Positions 24,869-33,324 of a stretch of DNA of 64,000 bases are shown one piece after another (within the stretch, counting starts at the first letter, position 1; every line of letters starts with the position of its first letter). The position numbers and the translations under genes are program-made. The DNA is from Paracoccus benzoatiresistens (GTDB lineage: Bacteria; Pseudomonadota; Alphaproteobacteria; Rhodobacterales; Rhodobacteraceae), in contig NZ_JAPTYD010000003.1 of assembly GCF_026913015.1 (NCBI RefSeq), positions 1 to 64,000 of the forward strand, written 5' to 3'. Below the pieces are notes generated by a model, which saw nothing but the letters and a program-made list of their open reading frames with translations, made no database searches and was not told the origin of the DNA.

Positions 24869-25402
24869 ATGCAAGGCAGCATCGCCGCGTTATCACGTCT
24901 CAATTCCTGGCTTTGCCGGATCAGTCTCTGGCTGGCGGGCACCGGGCTTGTGGCGATGACGATCATCGTCTTCGCGCAGGTCTTCTTCCGCTATGTCCTG
25001 AACGACAGCCTGTTGTGGGTGGAGCCCGTGGCGATCCTGCTGATGAGCTGGTTCATCTTCCTGGGCTCCGCGGTGGGCGTCCATGAAAGCTTCCACATGG
25101 GCTTTGACGTGCTGCTGTTCTTCCTGCCCGAGAGCGCCGGGACATGGCTGAGGGCGCTGTCCGACTTCGCGGTGCTGGCCTTCAGCATCGGCATGTCGGT
25201 CTATGGCTGGCAGCTGATGGCGAAGACTTGGGATTCGACCCTGCCGGTGATCCGGCTGCCGGGCGGCTTCGCCTATATGCCGCTGTTCGCGGGGGGCGTG
25301 CTGATGACGCTGTTCGTGCTGGAACACCTGCTGAACCGCCTGTCGGGCCGCAAGGTCGAAGCCGAACCCGACGCCGAAGACATCCTCATGACCGAGGCCT
25401 GA
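24869..25402 (+). CDS. TRAP transporter small membrane subunit (DctQ family)
   Basis: A 177-residue inner-membrane protein with four predicted helices (around 18-40, 52-74, 94-116 and 135-157). It has the typical DctQ motif RYVLNDSLLWVEP after helix one and the acidic, polar C-terminal tail. With DctM it forms the sodium-coupled TRAP translocator that receives substrate from the DctP protein. ATG 24869 is preferred over ATG 24848, because the earlier codon lies just past the hairpin without a ribosome site. dctM follows after one base. Confidence 0.9.
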   Translation: MQGSIAALSRLNSWLCRISLWLAGTGLVAMTIIVFAQVFFRYVLNDSLLWVEPVAILLMSWFIFLGSAVGVHESFHMGFDVLLFFLPESAGTWLRALSDFAVLAFSIGMSVYGWQLMAKTWDSTLPVIRLPGGFAYMPLFAGGVLMTLFVLEHLLNRLSGRKVEAEPDAEDILMTEA

Positions 25403-25403
25403 C

Positions 25404-26684
25404 ATGGAATATCTGATCCTTTTCGGCGTCTTTACCGCGCTCATGCTGATCGGCACGCCGATTGCCTTCTGCCTGGGCATCTCCAGCCTGGCGACCGTCG
25501 GCTATCTGGGCCTGCCGCCGCTGGTGGTCTTCCAGCGCCTGTCGGCGGGGATTTCGGTCTTCACGCTTATGGCCATCCCCTTCTTCATCTTCGCGGGCGA
25601 CCTGATGGTGCGCGGCGGAATCGCGGCGCGCATCGTGGCCTTCGCCGGGTCGCTGATCGGCCATGTCCGGGGCGGGCTGGGCCAGGTCAACATCGCCGCG
25701 TCCACCCTGTTCGGCGGCATTTCCGGGTCCGCCGTGGCCGAGGCCGCGGCCGTGGGCGGCATCATGATCCCGCAAATGAAGGAACGCGGTTACGGCGCTG
25801 ACTATGCCGTCAACGTGACCTCGATGGCGGCGCTGATCGCGCTGCTTCTGCCGCCCAGCCACAACATGATCATCTATTCGATCTCGGGCGGCGGGCGCAT
25901 CTCCATCGCCGACCTGTTCACGGCTGGCATCATCCCCGGCCTGCTGCTGGCGGGCGCGCTGTCGGTCACGGCCTATGTCGTCGCCCGCAAGCGCGGCTAT
26001 CCGACCGAGCCCTTTCCCGGCTTCGCCCGCGTGGGATACTTCCTGCTGCAATCCATCCCTGGGATGCTGCTGATCGCGATCATCTTCGGCGGCGTCCGGT
26101 CCGGGGTCTTCACCGCCACCGAAAGCTCCTGCATCGCGGTGCTTTATGCGTTTCTGGTCACGGCGGTTGTCTATCGCAGCATGTCCTGGATGGACTTTGT
26201 CCACGCCACGCAGCAGGCGGTGCGCACCACCGCGATGGTCCTGCTGATCATCGGCATGGCGGGCGCCTTCGGCTGGCTGATGGCCTATCTGCACGTGGCG
26301 CAGATCTCGCTCAACTGGATGCAGTCGGTGTCCGACAACCCGCTGGTGATCCTTCTGATGATCAACATCGTGCTGCTGGTGCTGGGCACGTTCATGGACA
26401 TGTCGCCCCTGATCATCATCACCACGCCGATCTTCCTGCCGGTCGTCGCGGCCTTCGGCGTCGATCCGGTCCATTTCGGGGTCATCATGATCCTGAACCT
26501 GGGGATCGGGCTGAACACCCCGCCGCTGGGGCCAGTCCAGTTCGTCGCCGCCGCCGTGGCCCGCATCTCGATCTGGGAGGCGATGCGCAGCGTCTGGCCC
26601 TTCTACGCCGCGGGTCTGATCGTGCTGCTGCTGGTCACCTATGTTCCGGCCCTGTCCCTGTGGCTGCCGGGGGTGTTCAAGTGA
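25404..26684 (+). CDS. TRAP transporter large membrane subunit (DctM family)
   Basis: A 426-residue membrane protein with about twelve helices, the expected size for DctM. Characteristic segments are AIPFFIFAGDLMVRGGIA, FGGISGSAVAEAAAVGG, LLPPSHNMIIYS, GGVRSGVFTATESS and LNTPPLGP. It is the ion-coupled transport channel of the uronate TRAP system. Its stop overlaps the GTG of kdgF, tying transport to the catabolic genes in one transcript. Confidence 0.94.
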   Translation: MEYLILFGVFTALMLIGTPIAFCLGISSLATVGYLGLPPLVVFQRLSAGISVFTLMAIPFFIFAGDLMVRGGIAARIVAFAGSLIGHVRGGLGQVNIAASTLFGGISGSAVAEAAAVGGIMIPQMKERGYGADYAVNVTSMAALIALLLPPSHNMIIYSISGGGRISIADLFTAGIIPGLLLAGALSVTAYVVARKRGYPTEPFPGFARVGYFLLQSIPGMLLIAIIFGGVRSGVFTATESSCIAVLYAFLVTAVVYRSMSWMDFVHATQQAVRTTAMVLLIIGMAGAFGWLMAYLHVAQISLNWMQSVSDNPLVILLMINIVLLVLGTFMDMSPLIIITTPIFLPVVAAFGVDPVHFGVIMILNLGIGLNTPPLGPVQFVAAAVARISIWEAMRSVWPFYAAGLIVLLLVTYVPALSLWLPGVFK

Positions 26685-26962
26685 AGGGTCCCGACCGCAC
26701 CGTGCTTGCCCATAGCCCCGAACTGATGGTCGTCCGCTTCGCCTTCCGGGCGGGCGACCGGGGCGCGCTGCACAGCCACCCCCATGTGCAATCGACCTAT
26801 GTGCAGTCGGGCCGCTACCGCTTCACCGTGGACGGCCACGATTTCGATGTCGGTCCGGGCGATGCCTTCGTCATTCCGTCCGGTGCAGAACACGGCTGCA
26901 CCTGCCTTGAAGGGGGGGAACTGATCGACAGCTTCACCCCCCGCCGCGACGATTTCCTGTGA
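26681..26962 (+). CDS. kdgF: KdgF-like cupin (uronate linearisation)
   Basis: A 93-residue single-domain cupin. Metal-ligand motif HSHPHVQSTYV (about 35-45) and VIPSGAEHGC (about 71-80) give the typical His/Gln/His set. KdgF proteins speed opening of 4,5-unsaturated uronates, made by polysaccharide lyases, into 5-keto-4-deoxyuronate, the substrate of KduI, whose gene follows directly. The start is GTG 26681, overlapping the dctM stop as GTGA. Small cupins are generic, so the assignment rests largely on position before kduI-kduD. Confidence 0.82.
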   Translation: MKGPDRTVLAHSPELMVVRFAFRAGDRGALHSHPHVQSTYVQSGRYRFTVDGHDFDVGPGDAFVIPSGAEHGCTCLEGGELIDSFTPRRDDFL

Positions 26963-26973
26963 AAGGCCAATGC

Positions 26974-27801
26974 ATGACCATCCATGTCGAAACACGCCAC
27001 GCGATCCATCCCGATCATGCGAAACGCATGGACACCGAGGAACTGCGCCGGAACTTCCTGACCGAGGGCCTGTTCGCCGATGCCGAGATCCGGCTGGTCT
27101 ATACCCATTACGACCGCTTCGTGGTGGGTGGCGCGGTGCCGAACGGGTCTGACCTGAGGCTGGACAAGATCGAGGAAACCAGGACCGCGACCTTCATGGA
27201 ACGGCGCGAGATGGGCATCGTCAATATCGGCGATGCCGGATCCGTCACGGCGGCGGGCCAGACCTGGCAGATGAAGAAGGGCGACGTGCTTTACCTGGGC
27301 ATGGGATCGGGCGCGGTGACGTTCAGCGGCATGGGCCGGTTCTACATCACGTCCTGCCCCGCGCATCGGGAACTGCCTTGCCGGCTGATCACTGTCGAAG
27401 ACGCAAAGGAGATGAAGACCGGCGCGGTGGAGACATCGAACAAGCGCACCATCCGGCAGTTCATCCACCCGCTGGTGATGGAAAGCTGCCAGCTTGTGCT
27501 GGGCTATACTACGCTGGAGGACGGATCGGTCTGGAACACCATTCCGTCCCATGTCCATGACCGGCGGATGGAGGCCTACCTTTATCACGGCATGGCGCCT
27601 GAGGCGCGCGTCCTGCACCTGATGGGTGAGCCGCAGGAAACCCGGCACCTGTTCGTCGCCAACGAACAGGCGGTAATCTCTCCGTCGTGGTCGATCCATT
27701 CGGGCGCGGGGATCGGCGGCTATACCTTCATCTGGGCGATGGCCGGGGACAATGTGGATTACACCGACATGGACTTCATCCAGCCCGGGGACCTGCGGTG
27801 A
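26974..27801 (+). CDS. kduI: 5-dehydro-4-deoxy-D-glucuronate isomerase
   Basis: A 275-residue KduI, isomerising 5-keto-4-deoxyuronate to 2,5-diketo-3-deoxygluconate. The zinc site is visible in IPSHVHDRRMEAYLYH (about 188-203), with further family segments THYDRFVVGGAVP and SPSWSIHSGAGI. Length matches E. coli KduI (278). ATG 26974 has AAAGG about 7 bases upstream; an in-frame GTG at 26959 would lie inside that site. The stop overlaps the kduD start (GTGA). Confidence 0.96.
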   Translation: MTIHVETRHAIHPDHAKRMDTEELRRNFLTEGLFADAEIRLVYTHYDRFVVGGAVPNGSDLRLDKIEETRTATFMERREMGIVNIGDAGSVTAAGQTWQMKKGDVLYLGMGSGAVTFSGMGRFYITSCPAHRELPCRLITVEDAKEMKTGAVETSNKRTIRQFIHPLVMESCQLVLGYTTLEDGSVWNTIPSHVHDRRMEAYLYHGMAPEARVLHLMGEPQETRHLFVANEQAVISPSWSIHSGAGIGGYTFIWAMAGDNVDYTDMDFIQPGDLR

Positions 27802-28538
27802 GCGCGTTTTCCCTGGAGGGCCAGGTAGCGCTTGTCACCGGCGCCAATACCGGCATCGGCCAGGCGATTGCGGTTGCCATGGCGCAGGCCGGGGCCGAAG
27901 TCATCGCGGCAGGCCGCCGCGACTGCGACGAGACGCTGGCGCTGATGGGCCAAGTTTCTGACAAGGCGGGCAGGGGGCTGCGGCTGGACTTCAGCGACCC
28001 GATGGCCGCGCGCGATGTCTTCGCATCCGAACGGATCGACATCCTGGTCAACAACGCGGGCATCATCCGCCGCGCCGATGCGGTGGACTTCACCGAGGCC
28101 GATTGGGACGAGGTGATGGACACGAACCTCAAGGCGCTGTTCTTCACCTGCCAGGCCTTCGCCAAGGCGGCATTGCCGCGCGGGCGGGGCAAGATCGTCA
28201 ACATCGCCAGCCTTCTGTCCTTCCAGGGGGGCATCCGCGTTCCGTCCTACACCGCCAGCAAGCACGGCGTCGCGGGCCTGACCAAGCTGATGGCCAACGA
28301 ATGGGCGGCGCGCGGGCTGAACGTCAACGCCATCGCGCCCGGCTATATCGAGACGAACAACACCACCGCGCTCCGCGCCGATCCCGACCGCAATCGCGCG
28401 ATCCTGGACCGCATTCCCGCCGGGCGCTGGGGCCACCCCGAGGATATCGGCCAGACCGCCGTGTTCCTGTCCGCACCCGCGTCCGATTACATCAACGGCG
28501 CGGTGCTGAATGTCGATGGAGGCTGGCTTGCAAGGTAG
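27798..28538 (+). CDS. kduD: 2-dehydro-3-deoxy-D-gluconate 5-dehydrogenase
   Basis: A 246-residue classical short-chain dehydrogenase. The cofactor motif TGANTGIG is at about 15-22, NNAGI at about 82-86, and the catalytic pair YTASK at about 150-154. KduD reduces 2,5-diketo-3-deoxygluconate to KDG, which KdgK then phosphorylates. The start is GTG 27798 inside the kduI stop; kduI and kduD are coupled, as is usual for this pair. Confidence 0.94.
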   Translation: MSAFSLEGQVALVTGANTGIGQAIAVAMAQAGAEVIAAGRRDCDETLALMGQVSDKAGRGLRLDFSDPMAARDVFASERIDILVNNAGIIRRADAVDFTEADWDEVMDTNLKALFFTCQAFAKAALPRGRGKIVNIASLLSFQGGIRVPSYTASKHGVAGLTKLMANEWAARGLNVNAIAPGYIETNNTTALRADPDRNRAILDRIPAGRWGHPEDIGQTAVFLSAPASDYINGAVLNVDGGWLAR

Positions 28539-29934
28539 GCTTTACCGCGAACCCACGACTGCGGGGGGCATCGTCCACCTGGGCCTGGGCGCCTTTTTCC
28601 GCGCGCATGGCGCGATCTATGTGGCCGAGGCAGGCGGTTGGGGCGTCACCGGCGTATCCCTGCAATCGCCCGGCACACGTGACAAGCTGCGCCCGCAAGG
28701 CTGGGCCTATACGGCGCTGGAGCTTGGCCCCGATGGCGAAAAGCCGCAGGTGGTGACGGTGCTGCGCGACGTGCTGGTCGCGCCCGAAGACCCTCAGGCG
28801 GTGCTGGACGTCATGGCCGCGCCTGAAACCCATATTGTCAGCCTGACGGTGACGGAAAAGGGCTACTGCCATGAACCCTCCACGGGTCGCCTGAACCGCG
28901 ACCATCCCGACATCGCGCATGATCTGGCGAATCCGCTGCCGCGTTCCGCGCCGGGCTTCCTGGTCCGCGCGCTGGCCGCCCGCCATGCGGCGGGGCTGCC
29001 GCCCTTCACGGTGCTGTGCTGCGACAACCTGCCGGAAAATGGCCGGGTGGTGCGGGGCGTGGTTCTGGAACTGGCCCGCCTGATCGACCCGGTGCTGGCA
29101 GACTGGATCCTTGCGAACGGCGCCTTCCCTTCGACCATGGTGGACCGCATCGTTCCTGCCACCACCGCCGCCGATCTCGACCGGCTGGAGGCCGCGACCG
29201 GATACCGCGACGAGGCCCCGGTCATGCACGAACCCTTCCGCCAATGGGTGATCGAGGACAGCTTCTGCGGCCCCCGCCCGGCGCTTGAGACGGTCGGCGT
29301 GCAGATGGTCGCCGATGTCACGCCCTATGAGCACATGAAGCTGCGGATGCTGAACGGCACCCATTCCAGCCTTGCCTATCTGGGCTATCTGGCGGGCCAC
29401 GAAACCATTGCGGACACCATGGCCGACCGGGTCTTCGCGGACTTCGTGCGCAGCCTGTGGCGGGACGAGATCATTCCGGCGCTGATCCCACCGCCCGGAG
29501 AGGACTTGCGCGCCTATGCCGAGGCCTTGGCCGCGCGCTACGCCAACCCGGCGATCCGGCACCGAACCTGGCAGATCGCCATGGACGGCAGCCAGAAGCT
29601 GCCGCAGCGCATCTTGGGCACGATCGCCGAAAGCCGCGCGGCTGGCCGTGCCGTGCCGGGGCTGACGCTCGCGGTGGCGGCCTGGATGCGCTATGTGTCG
29701 GGCCGCGACGAAAAGAGCCGGCCAATCGAGGTCAAGGACCCGCTGGCCCCCCGCCTTGCCGCCCTCTGGCGCGACGATCCGGCGCGGACGGCCCAGGGCT
29801 TCCTGCACCTGGCCGAGGTGTTTCCGCCCGCGCTGCGCGACGACGCGGGCTTTGCCGCCGACCTGACGGACGCGCTGTCCAGGCTGGTCCGCGACGGCGC
29901 AAGGGCCAGCGTCCAGGGCGCGGTCGATGCCTGA
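28528..29934 (+). CDS. uxuB: Fructuronate reductase, mannitol dehydrogenase family
   Basis: A 468-residue long-chain polyol dehydrogenase. The N-terminal Rossmann motif GIVHLGLGAFFRAH marks the UxuB/mannitol dehydrogenase branch and not UxaB (tagaturonate reductase). The catalytic region KLRMLNGTHSSLAYLG carries the conserved Lys, Asn and His. UxuB reduces D-fructuronate to D-mannonate for UxuA. TTG 28528 has GGAGG five bases upstream and overlaps the end of kduD; ATG 28510 is an alternative with a longer overlap. The stop overlaps uxaA. Confidence 0.87.
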   Translation: MQGRLYREPTTAGGIVHLGLGAFFRAHGAIYVAEAGGWGVTGVSLQSPGTRDKLRPQGWAYTALELGPDGEKPQVVTVLRDVLVAPEDPQAVLDVMAAPETHIVSLTVTEKGYCHEPSTGRLNRDHPDIAHDLANPLPRSAPGFLVRALAARHAAGLPPFTVLCCDNLPENGRVVRGVVLELARLIDPVLADWILANGAFPSTMVDRIVPATTAADLDRLEAATGYRDEAPVMHEPFRQWVIEDSFCGPRPALETVGVQMVADVTPYEHMKLRMLNGTHSSLAYLGYLAGHETIADTMADRVFADFVRSLWRDEIIPALIPPPGEDLRAYAEALAARYANPAIRHRTWQIAMDGSQKLPQRILGTIAESRAAGRAVPGLTLAVAAWMRYVSGRDEKSRPIEVKDPLAPRLAALWRDDPARTAQGFLHLAEVFPPALRDDAGFAADLTDALSRLVRDGARASVQGAVDA

Positions 29935-31405
29935 GCCCTTGGTCCTGAACCCTGCCGACAATGTGGCGATCCTGACCGAGCGGGGGATCGCCCCGGCGGG
30001 GCACAAGATCGCGCGCGTGGACATTGCGCCCCGCGCGGCGGTGGTGAAATACGGCCAGACCATCGGCTATGCGACCGAAGCCATCGCGGCGGGCGCCCAT
30101 GTCCACAGCCACAACTGCGCCTTTGGCGAGCATGGCCGCGACTATCGCCCCGGGGCGGGGCTGGAGGCGGCACAGGCGGCGCTGGAGCGTCATCGCGGCC
30201 CCGAGCTGGTCTTCGACGGCTATCACCGGGCAGGGGGGCAGGTCGGCACGCGCAACTTCATTGCCCTGGTCGCGACGGTGAACTGCTCGGCCACCGTGAT
30301 CCGCCGCGCGGCCGAGGAGTTGCGGATCGAGGGCGCGCTGGCCCCCTATCCGAATGTCGATGGCGTCGTGGCATTCGCCCATGGTACCGGCTGCGGCATG
30401 GCCGACAGCGGGCCGGGCTGGATCGCATTGCAGCGGGTGCTGACCGGCCATGCGGGCCACCCGAACGTGGGCGCGGCGCTGTTCGTGGGCTTGGGCTGCG
30501 AGGTGATGCAGATCGCCCGCATGAAGCAGGAACTGGGCGAGGCCGCGCGTTTCCACGGGTTGACCATCCAGGACAATGGCGGCACCCGTGCCACCATCGA
30601 CGCGATCAAGGCCCGCGTCCGCGCGATGCTGCCGCAGGTCAACGACATCCGCCGCGCGCCCGCGCCCGCAGCCGCGCTGAAGATCGGGTTGCAATGCGGC
30701 GGATCGGACGGCTTTTCCGGCATCACCGCCAATCCCGCGCTGGGGGTTGCCTGCGACATGCTGGCCGCGCAGGGCGCCTCGGTCGTGCTGTCCGAGACGC
30801 CCGAGATCTATGGCGCGGAACGGCTGCTGCTGGACCGCGCGGCCGCGCCCGACATCGCCGAAAAGCTGCTGGAGCGCATCCGCTGGTGGGAAGATTACGC
30901 CGCCCGCAACGGCGCATCCCTGGACAACAATCCAAGCCCCGGCAACAAGGCGGGCGGGCTGACCACGATCCTGGAGAAATCCCTGGGCGCCGTGGCCAAG
31001 GCGGGGGCCACGCCGCTGAACGCAGTGCTTGATTATGCGGAAGCGATCACCGCGCCGGGGCTGAACTTCATGGATACGCCCGGCTACGACCCGGTTTCCG
31101 CCACGGGCCAGATCGCGGGCGGCGCGCAGCTGATCGTCTTCACCACCGGGCGCGGATCGGCCTTCGGGTCCAAGCCCGCGCCGACGATCAAGCTGGCCAC
31201 GAACGACGCGCTTTTCGCGGCCATGCCCGACGACATGGACCTGAACTGCGGCGACATCCTGTCGCGGGGCGTGTCGCTGGAGGCCAAGGCGCGCGAGATC
31301 GTCGATCTGATCCTGGCGACCGCTTCGGGGCGGGCGACCCGGTCCGAGGATCTGGGACTGGGCGACCACGAATTCGTGCCCTGGCAGATCGGCGCCGTGG
31401 TCTGA
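29927..31405 (+). CDS. uxaA: Altronate dehydratase
   Basis: A 492-residue UxaA that turns D-altronate into KDG. The N-terminal SAF-like domain carries HVHSHNCAFG (about 62-71). The main domain shows GYHRAGGQVGTRN, HGTGCGM, GLGCEVMQI, QDNGGTRATI, LQCGGSDGFSGITANP and FMDTPGYDPVS, all family signatures, with Cys residues likely to bind the metal or cluster. It is the last gene of the rightward uronate operon, overlapping uxuB by 8 bases. No tagaturonate reductase of the UxaB branch, which would make altronate, is seen in the window. Confidence 0.95.
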   Translation: MPEPLVLNPADNVAILTERGIAPAGHKIARVDIAPRAAVVKYGQTIGYATEAIAAGAHVHSHNCAFGEHGRDYRPGAGLEAAQAALERHRGPELVFDGYHRAGGQVGTRNFIALVATVNCSATVIRRAAEELRIEGALAPYPNVDGVVAFAHGTGCGMADSGPGWIALQRVLTGHAGHPNVGAALFVGLGCEVMQIARMKQELGEAARFHGLTIQDNGGTRATIDAIKARVRAMLPQVNDIRRAPAPAAALKIGLQCGGSDGFSGITANPALGVACDMLAAQGASVVLSETPEIYGAERLLLDRAAAPDIAEKLLERIRWWEDYAARNGASLDNNPSPGNKAGGLTTILEKSLGAVAKAGATPLNAVLDYAEAITAPGLNFMDTPGYDPVSATGQIAGGAQLIVFTTGRGSAFGSKPAPTIKLATNDALFAAMPDDMDLNCGDILSRGVSLEAKAREIVDLILATASGRATRSEDLGLGDHEFVPWQIGAVV

Positions 31406-31445
31406 CGCCCCCGGGAGCAAAACCCGGCCTGCCGCGTTGTCGGTC

Positions 31446-32753
31446 ATGGCAGAGCTGCTTCAACCCGATCCCTACATCCTTGTCCTGACGGGCGCCGGTT
31501 TCCTGATCGCCCTGGTGGCCTGGCTGCCGCTGGCGCTGCGGCAGTTGCCCTTGTCGCTGCCTATTGTCTGCATCGCATTGGGAACGGCCCTGTTCTCGCT
31601 GCCGCAGGTCAGCCTGAACCCCTCGCCCCTGAACTATCCCGAGATCGCCGAGCGCTTCACCGAATTCGTGGTGATCATCGCGCTGATGGGGGCGGGGCTG
31701 AAGCTGGACCGGGTCTTCGGCCTGCACCGATGGCAGGTAACCTGGCGGCTGATCCTTGTGACAATGCCGCTTTCCATCGGCGCCATCACCCTTCTGTTCG
31801 GGATGCTGGTCGGGCTGCCCTGGCCCGTGGCGCTGCTTCTGGGGGCGGCACTGGCACCGACCGATCCGGTCCTGGCCTCGGACGTGCAGGTCGGCCCGCC
31901 CAAGACCGGAGAGGAGGACGAGGTGCGCTTCGGCCTGACCTCGGAAGCGGGTTTGAACGACGGCGCCGCCTTTCCCTTTGTGCACCTGGCCATCGCCCTA
32001 GCCTTGGCGGCCAGCACCGGAGAGCCCTGGGCCATGAAGTGGCTGACCTACAACGTGCTGTGGGAAATCGGTGCGGGCGTCGTTGGCGGCTATCTGATCG
32101 GCCGCGCCTTTGGCTGGGCCACCTTCCGGATCCCGGCCGAGACGAAGCTTGCCCAGACCGGAGACGGCATGATCGCGCTGGCCGCGACCTTCGTGTCCTA
32201 TGGGCTGACCGAGATCATCCACTCCTATGGTTTCCTGTCGGTCTTCGTCACGGCGCTGGCCTTCCGCCATGCGCATCGCAGCCACGACTTCCACCGCGAG
32301 ATGCACGATGTCACCGAACAGGTCGAGCGGGTGGCGATGATGGTGCTGCTTCTGCTGTTCGGGGGTGCGATGGCCGGGGGCTTGCTGGCGGGGCTGTCCT
32401 GGCCCGATGTCGCCGCCGCGCTGGTCATCCTGCTGGTCATCCGGCCGGTGACCGGGCTGATCGGCCTCTGGGGGTTCCGGGCCGCCCGGAGCGAAAAGCT
32501 GACGATCGCCTTCTTCGGGATCCGGGGCGTGGGCTCGTTCTACTATCTGGCCTATGGGCTCAACCACATGGAAGTCGGCGGAACAGCCGAGCGCCTTTGG
32601 GCCATCGTCGGCCTGGTGGTCGCGATCTCGGTCCTGATGCACGGGCTGACCGTGACGCCCATCATGCGCCTGCTGGACCGCAAGCATGGCCGCGATCCCG
32701 ACGCACCGGCCATGCCGCCGCCCGGCCTGCAGGGCCCCGGCGCAGAACGGTGA
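31446..32753 (+). CDS. Cation:proton antiporter (CPA1/NhaP type)
   Basis: A 435-residue membrane protein with about twelve helices. Motifs fit CPA1 exchangers: ALAPTDPVLASDVQVGPP (about 136-153), SEAGLNDGAAFPF (about 169-181, with the ion-binding Asn-Asp pair) and FFGIRGVGSFYYLAYG (about 355-370). It would exchange Na+ or K+ for H+ across the inner membrane. ATG 31446 is taken; an in-frame TTG nine bases earlier is less likely. It is 40 bases after uxaA and may be read from the same transcript, but its function is not tied to uronates. Ion preference cannot be read. Confidence 0.88.
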   Translation: MAELLQPDPYILVLTGAGFLIALVAWLPLALRQLPLSLPIVCIALGTALFSLPQVSLNPSPLNYPEIAERFTEFVVIIALMGAGLKLDRVFGLHRWQVTWRLILVTMPLSIGAITLLFGMLVGLPWPVALLLGAALAPTDPVLASDVQVGPPKTGEEDEVRFGLTSEAGLNDGAAFPFVHLAIALALAASTGEPWAMKWLTYNVLWEIGAGVVGGYLIGRAFGWATFRIPAETKLAQTGDGMIALAATFVSYGLTEIIHSYGFLSVFVTALAFRHAHRSHDFHREMHDVTEQVERVAMMVLLLLFGGAMAGGLLAGLSWPDVAAALVILLVIRPVTGLIGLWGFRAARSEKLTIAFFGIRGVGSFYYLAYGLNHMEVGGTAERLWAIVGLVVAISVLMHGLTVTPIMRLLDRKHGRDPDAPAMPPPGLQGPGAER

Positions 32754-32871
32754 CGCGGGGCCAGGCTGCGACCTGGTCCCCATGCGCGCCATTTTGCCGG
32801 ATCGGAACAATGTGATGTGCGAAGCGGTAATTAATAGCGTTTAACTGCAGCATCTTACCTTGGAGATCACG

Positions 32872-33303
32872 ATGTCGCGCATCGAACAGTTCATTTTCGC
32901 CACGGCCATCGCCAGCCTGGCAATCACCGTCCCGGCTTTTGCCGAACCCGGCCGGGGCAACGGCCATGGCCCAAAGGGCCAGGCCCACAAGGAACGGCGG
33001 GACCACGACCGCCGGGCCGCCCGCGCCGGCTATGTGGCGGATTGCCCGCCGGGCCTTGCCAAGAAGAACCCGCCCTGCGTCCCGCCCGGCCAAGCGCGCA
33101 AGCAGCCGGTCCATTACGGCAACCGGGTCGGCGATGTGCTGCGTGTTGGCGATTACGTGGTGATCCGGGAACCACGGCGCTATGACCTCGAGACGCGGCG
33201 CGGGTGGGATTATTACCGCGACAATGACCGCGTCTATCGCGTGGACAGCAGCACGCGAAAGGTGCTGGCCGTGCTCAACCTGATCGACGCCTTCACGAAC
33301 TGA
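32872..33303 (+). CDS. RcnB-like periplasmic protein
   Basis: A 143-residue protein with a Sec signal peptide (cleavage likely after VPAFA, about residue 24). A basic, Gly/His/Arg-rich region follows, then CPPGLAKKNPPCVPPGQARK with two cysteines. The C-terminal half resembles the RcnB domain (VGDVLRVGDYVVIREPRRYDL, YYRDNDRVYRVD). E. coli RcnB acts in nickel/cobalt homeostasis; many alphaproteobacterial relatives have no known role. ATG 32872 has GGAG upstream, and the promoter-like AT-rich stretch at about 32815-32850 suggests its own transcript. Confidence 0.8.
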   Translation: MSRIEQFIFATAIASLAITVPAFAEPGRGNGHGPKGQAHKERRDHDRRAARAGYVADCPPGLAKKNPPCVPPGQARKQPVHYGNRVGDVLRVGDYVVIREPRRYDLETRRGWDYYRDNDRVYRVDSSTRKVLAVLNLIDAFTN

Positions 33304-33324
33304 GGGATTGGCCCCGCCGCCCGT

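Noticed and set aside
26660..26680. Upstream start for the kdgF cupin
   Set aside because: The added codons lie inside dctM and lack a ribosome site; GTG 26681 in the GTGA overlap fits the operon's style.
31411..31427. Terminator after uxaA (CCGGG/CCCGG stem)
   Set aside because: Only five base pairs and no T tract; too weak to call.
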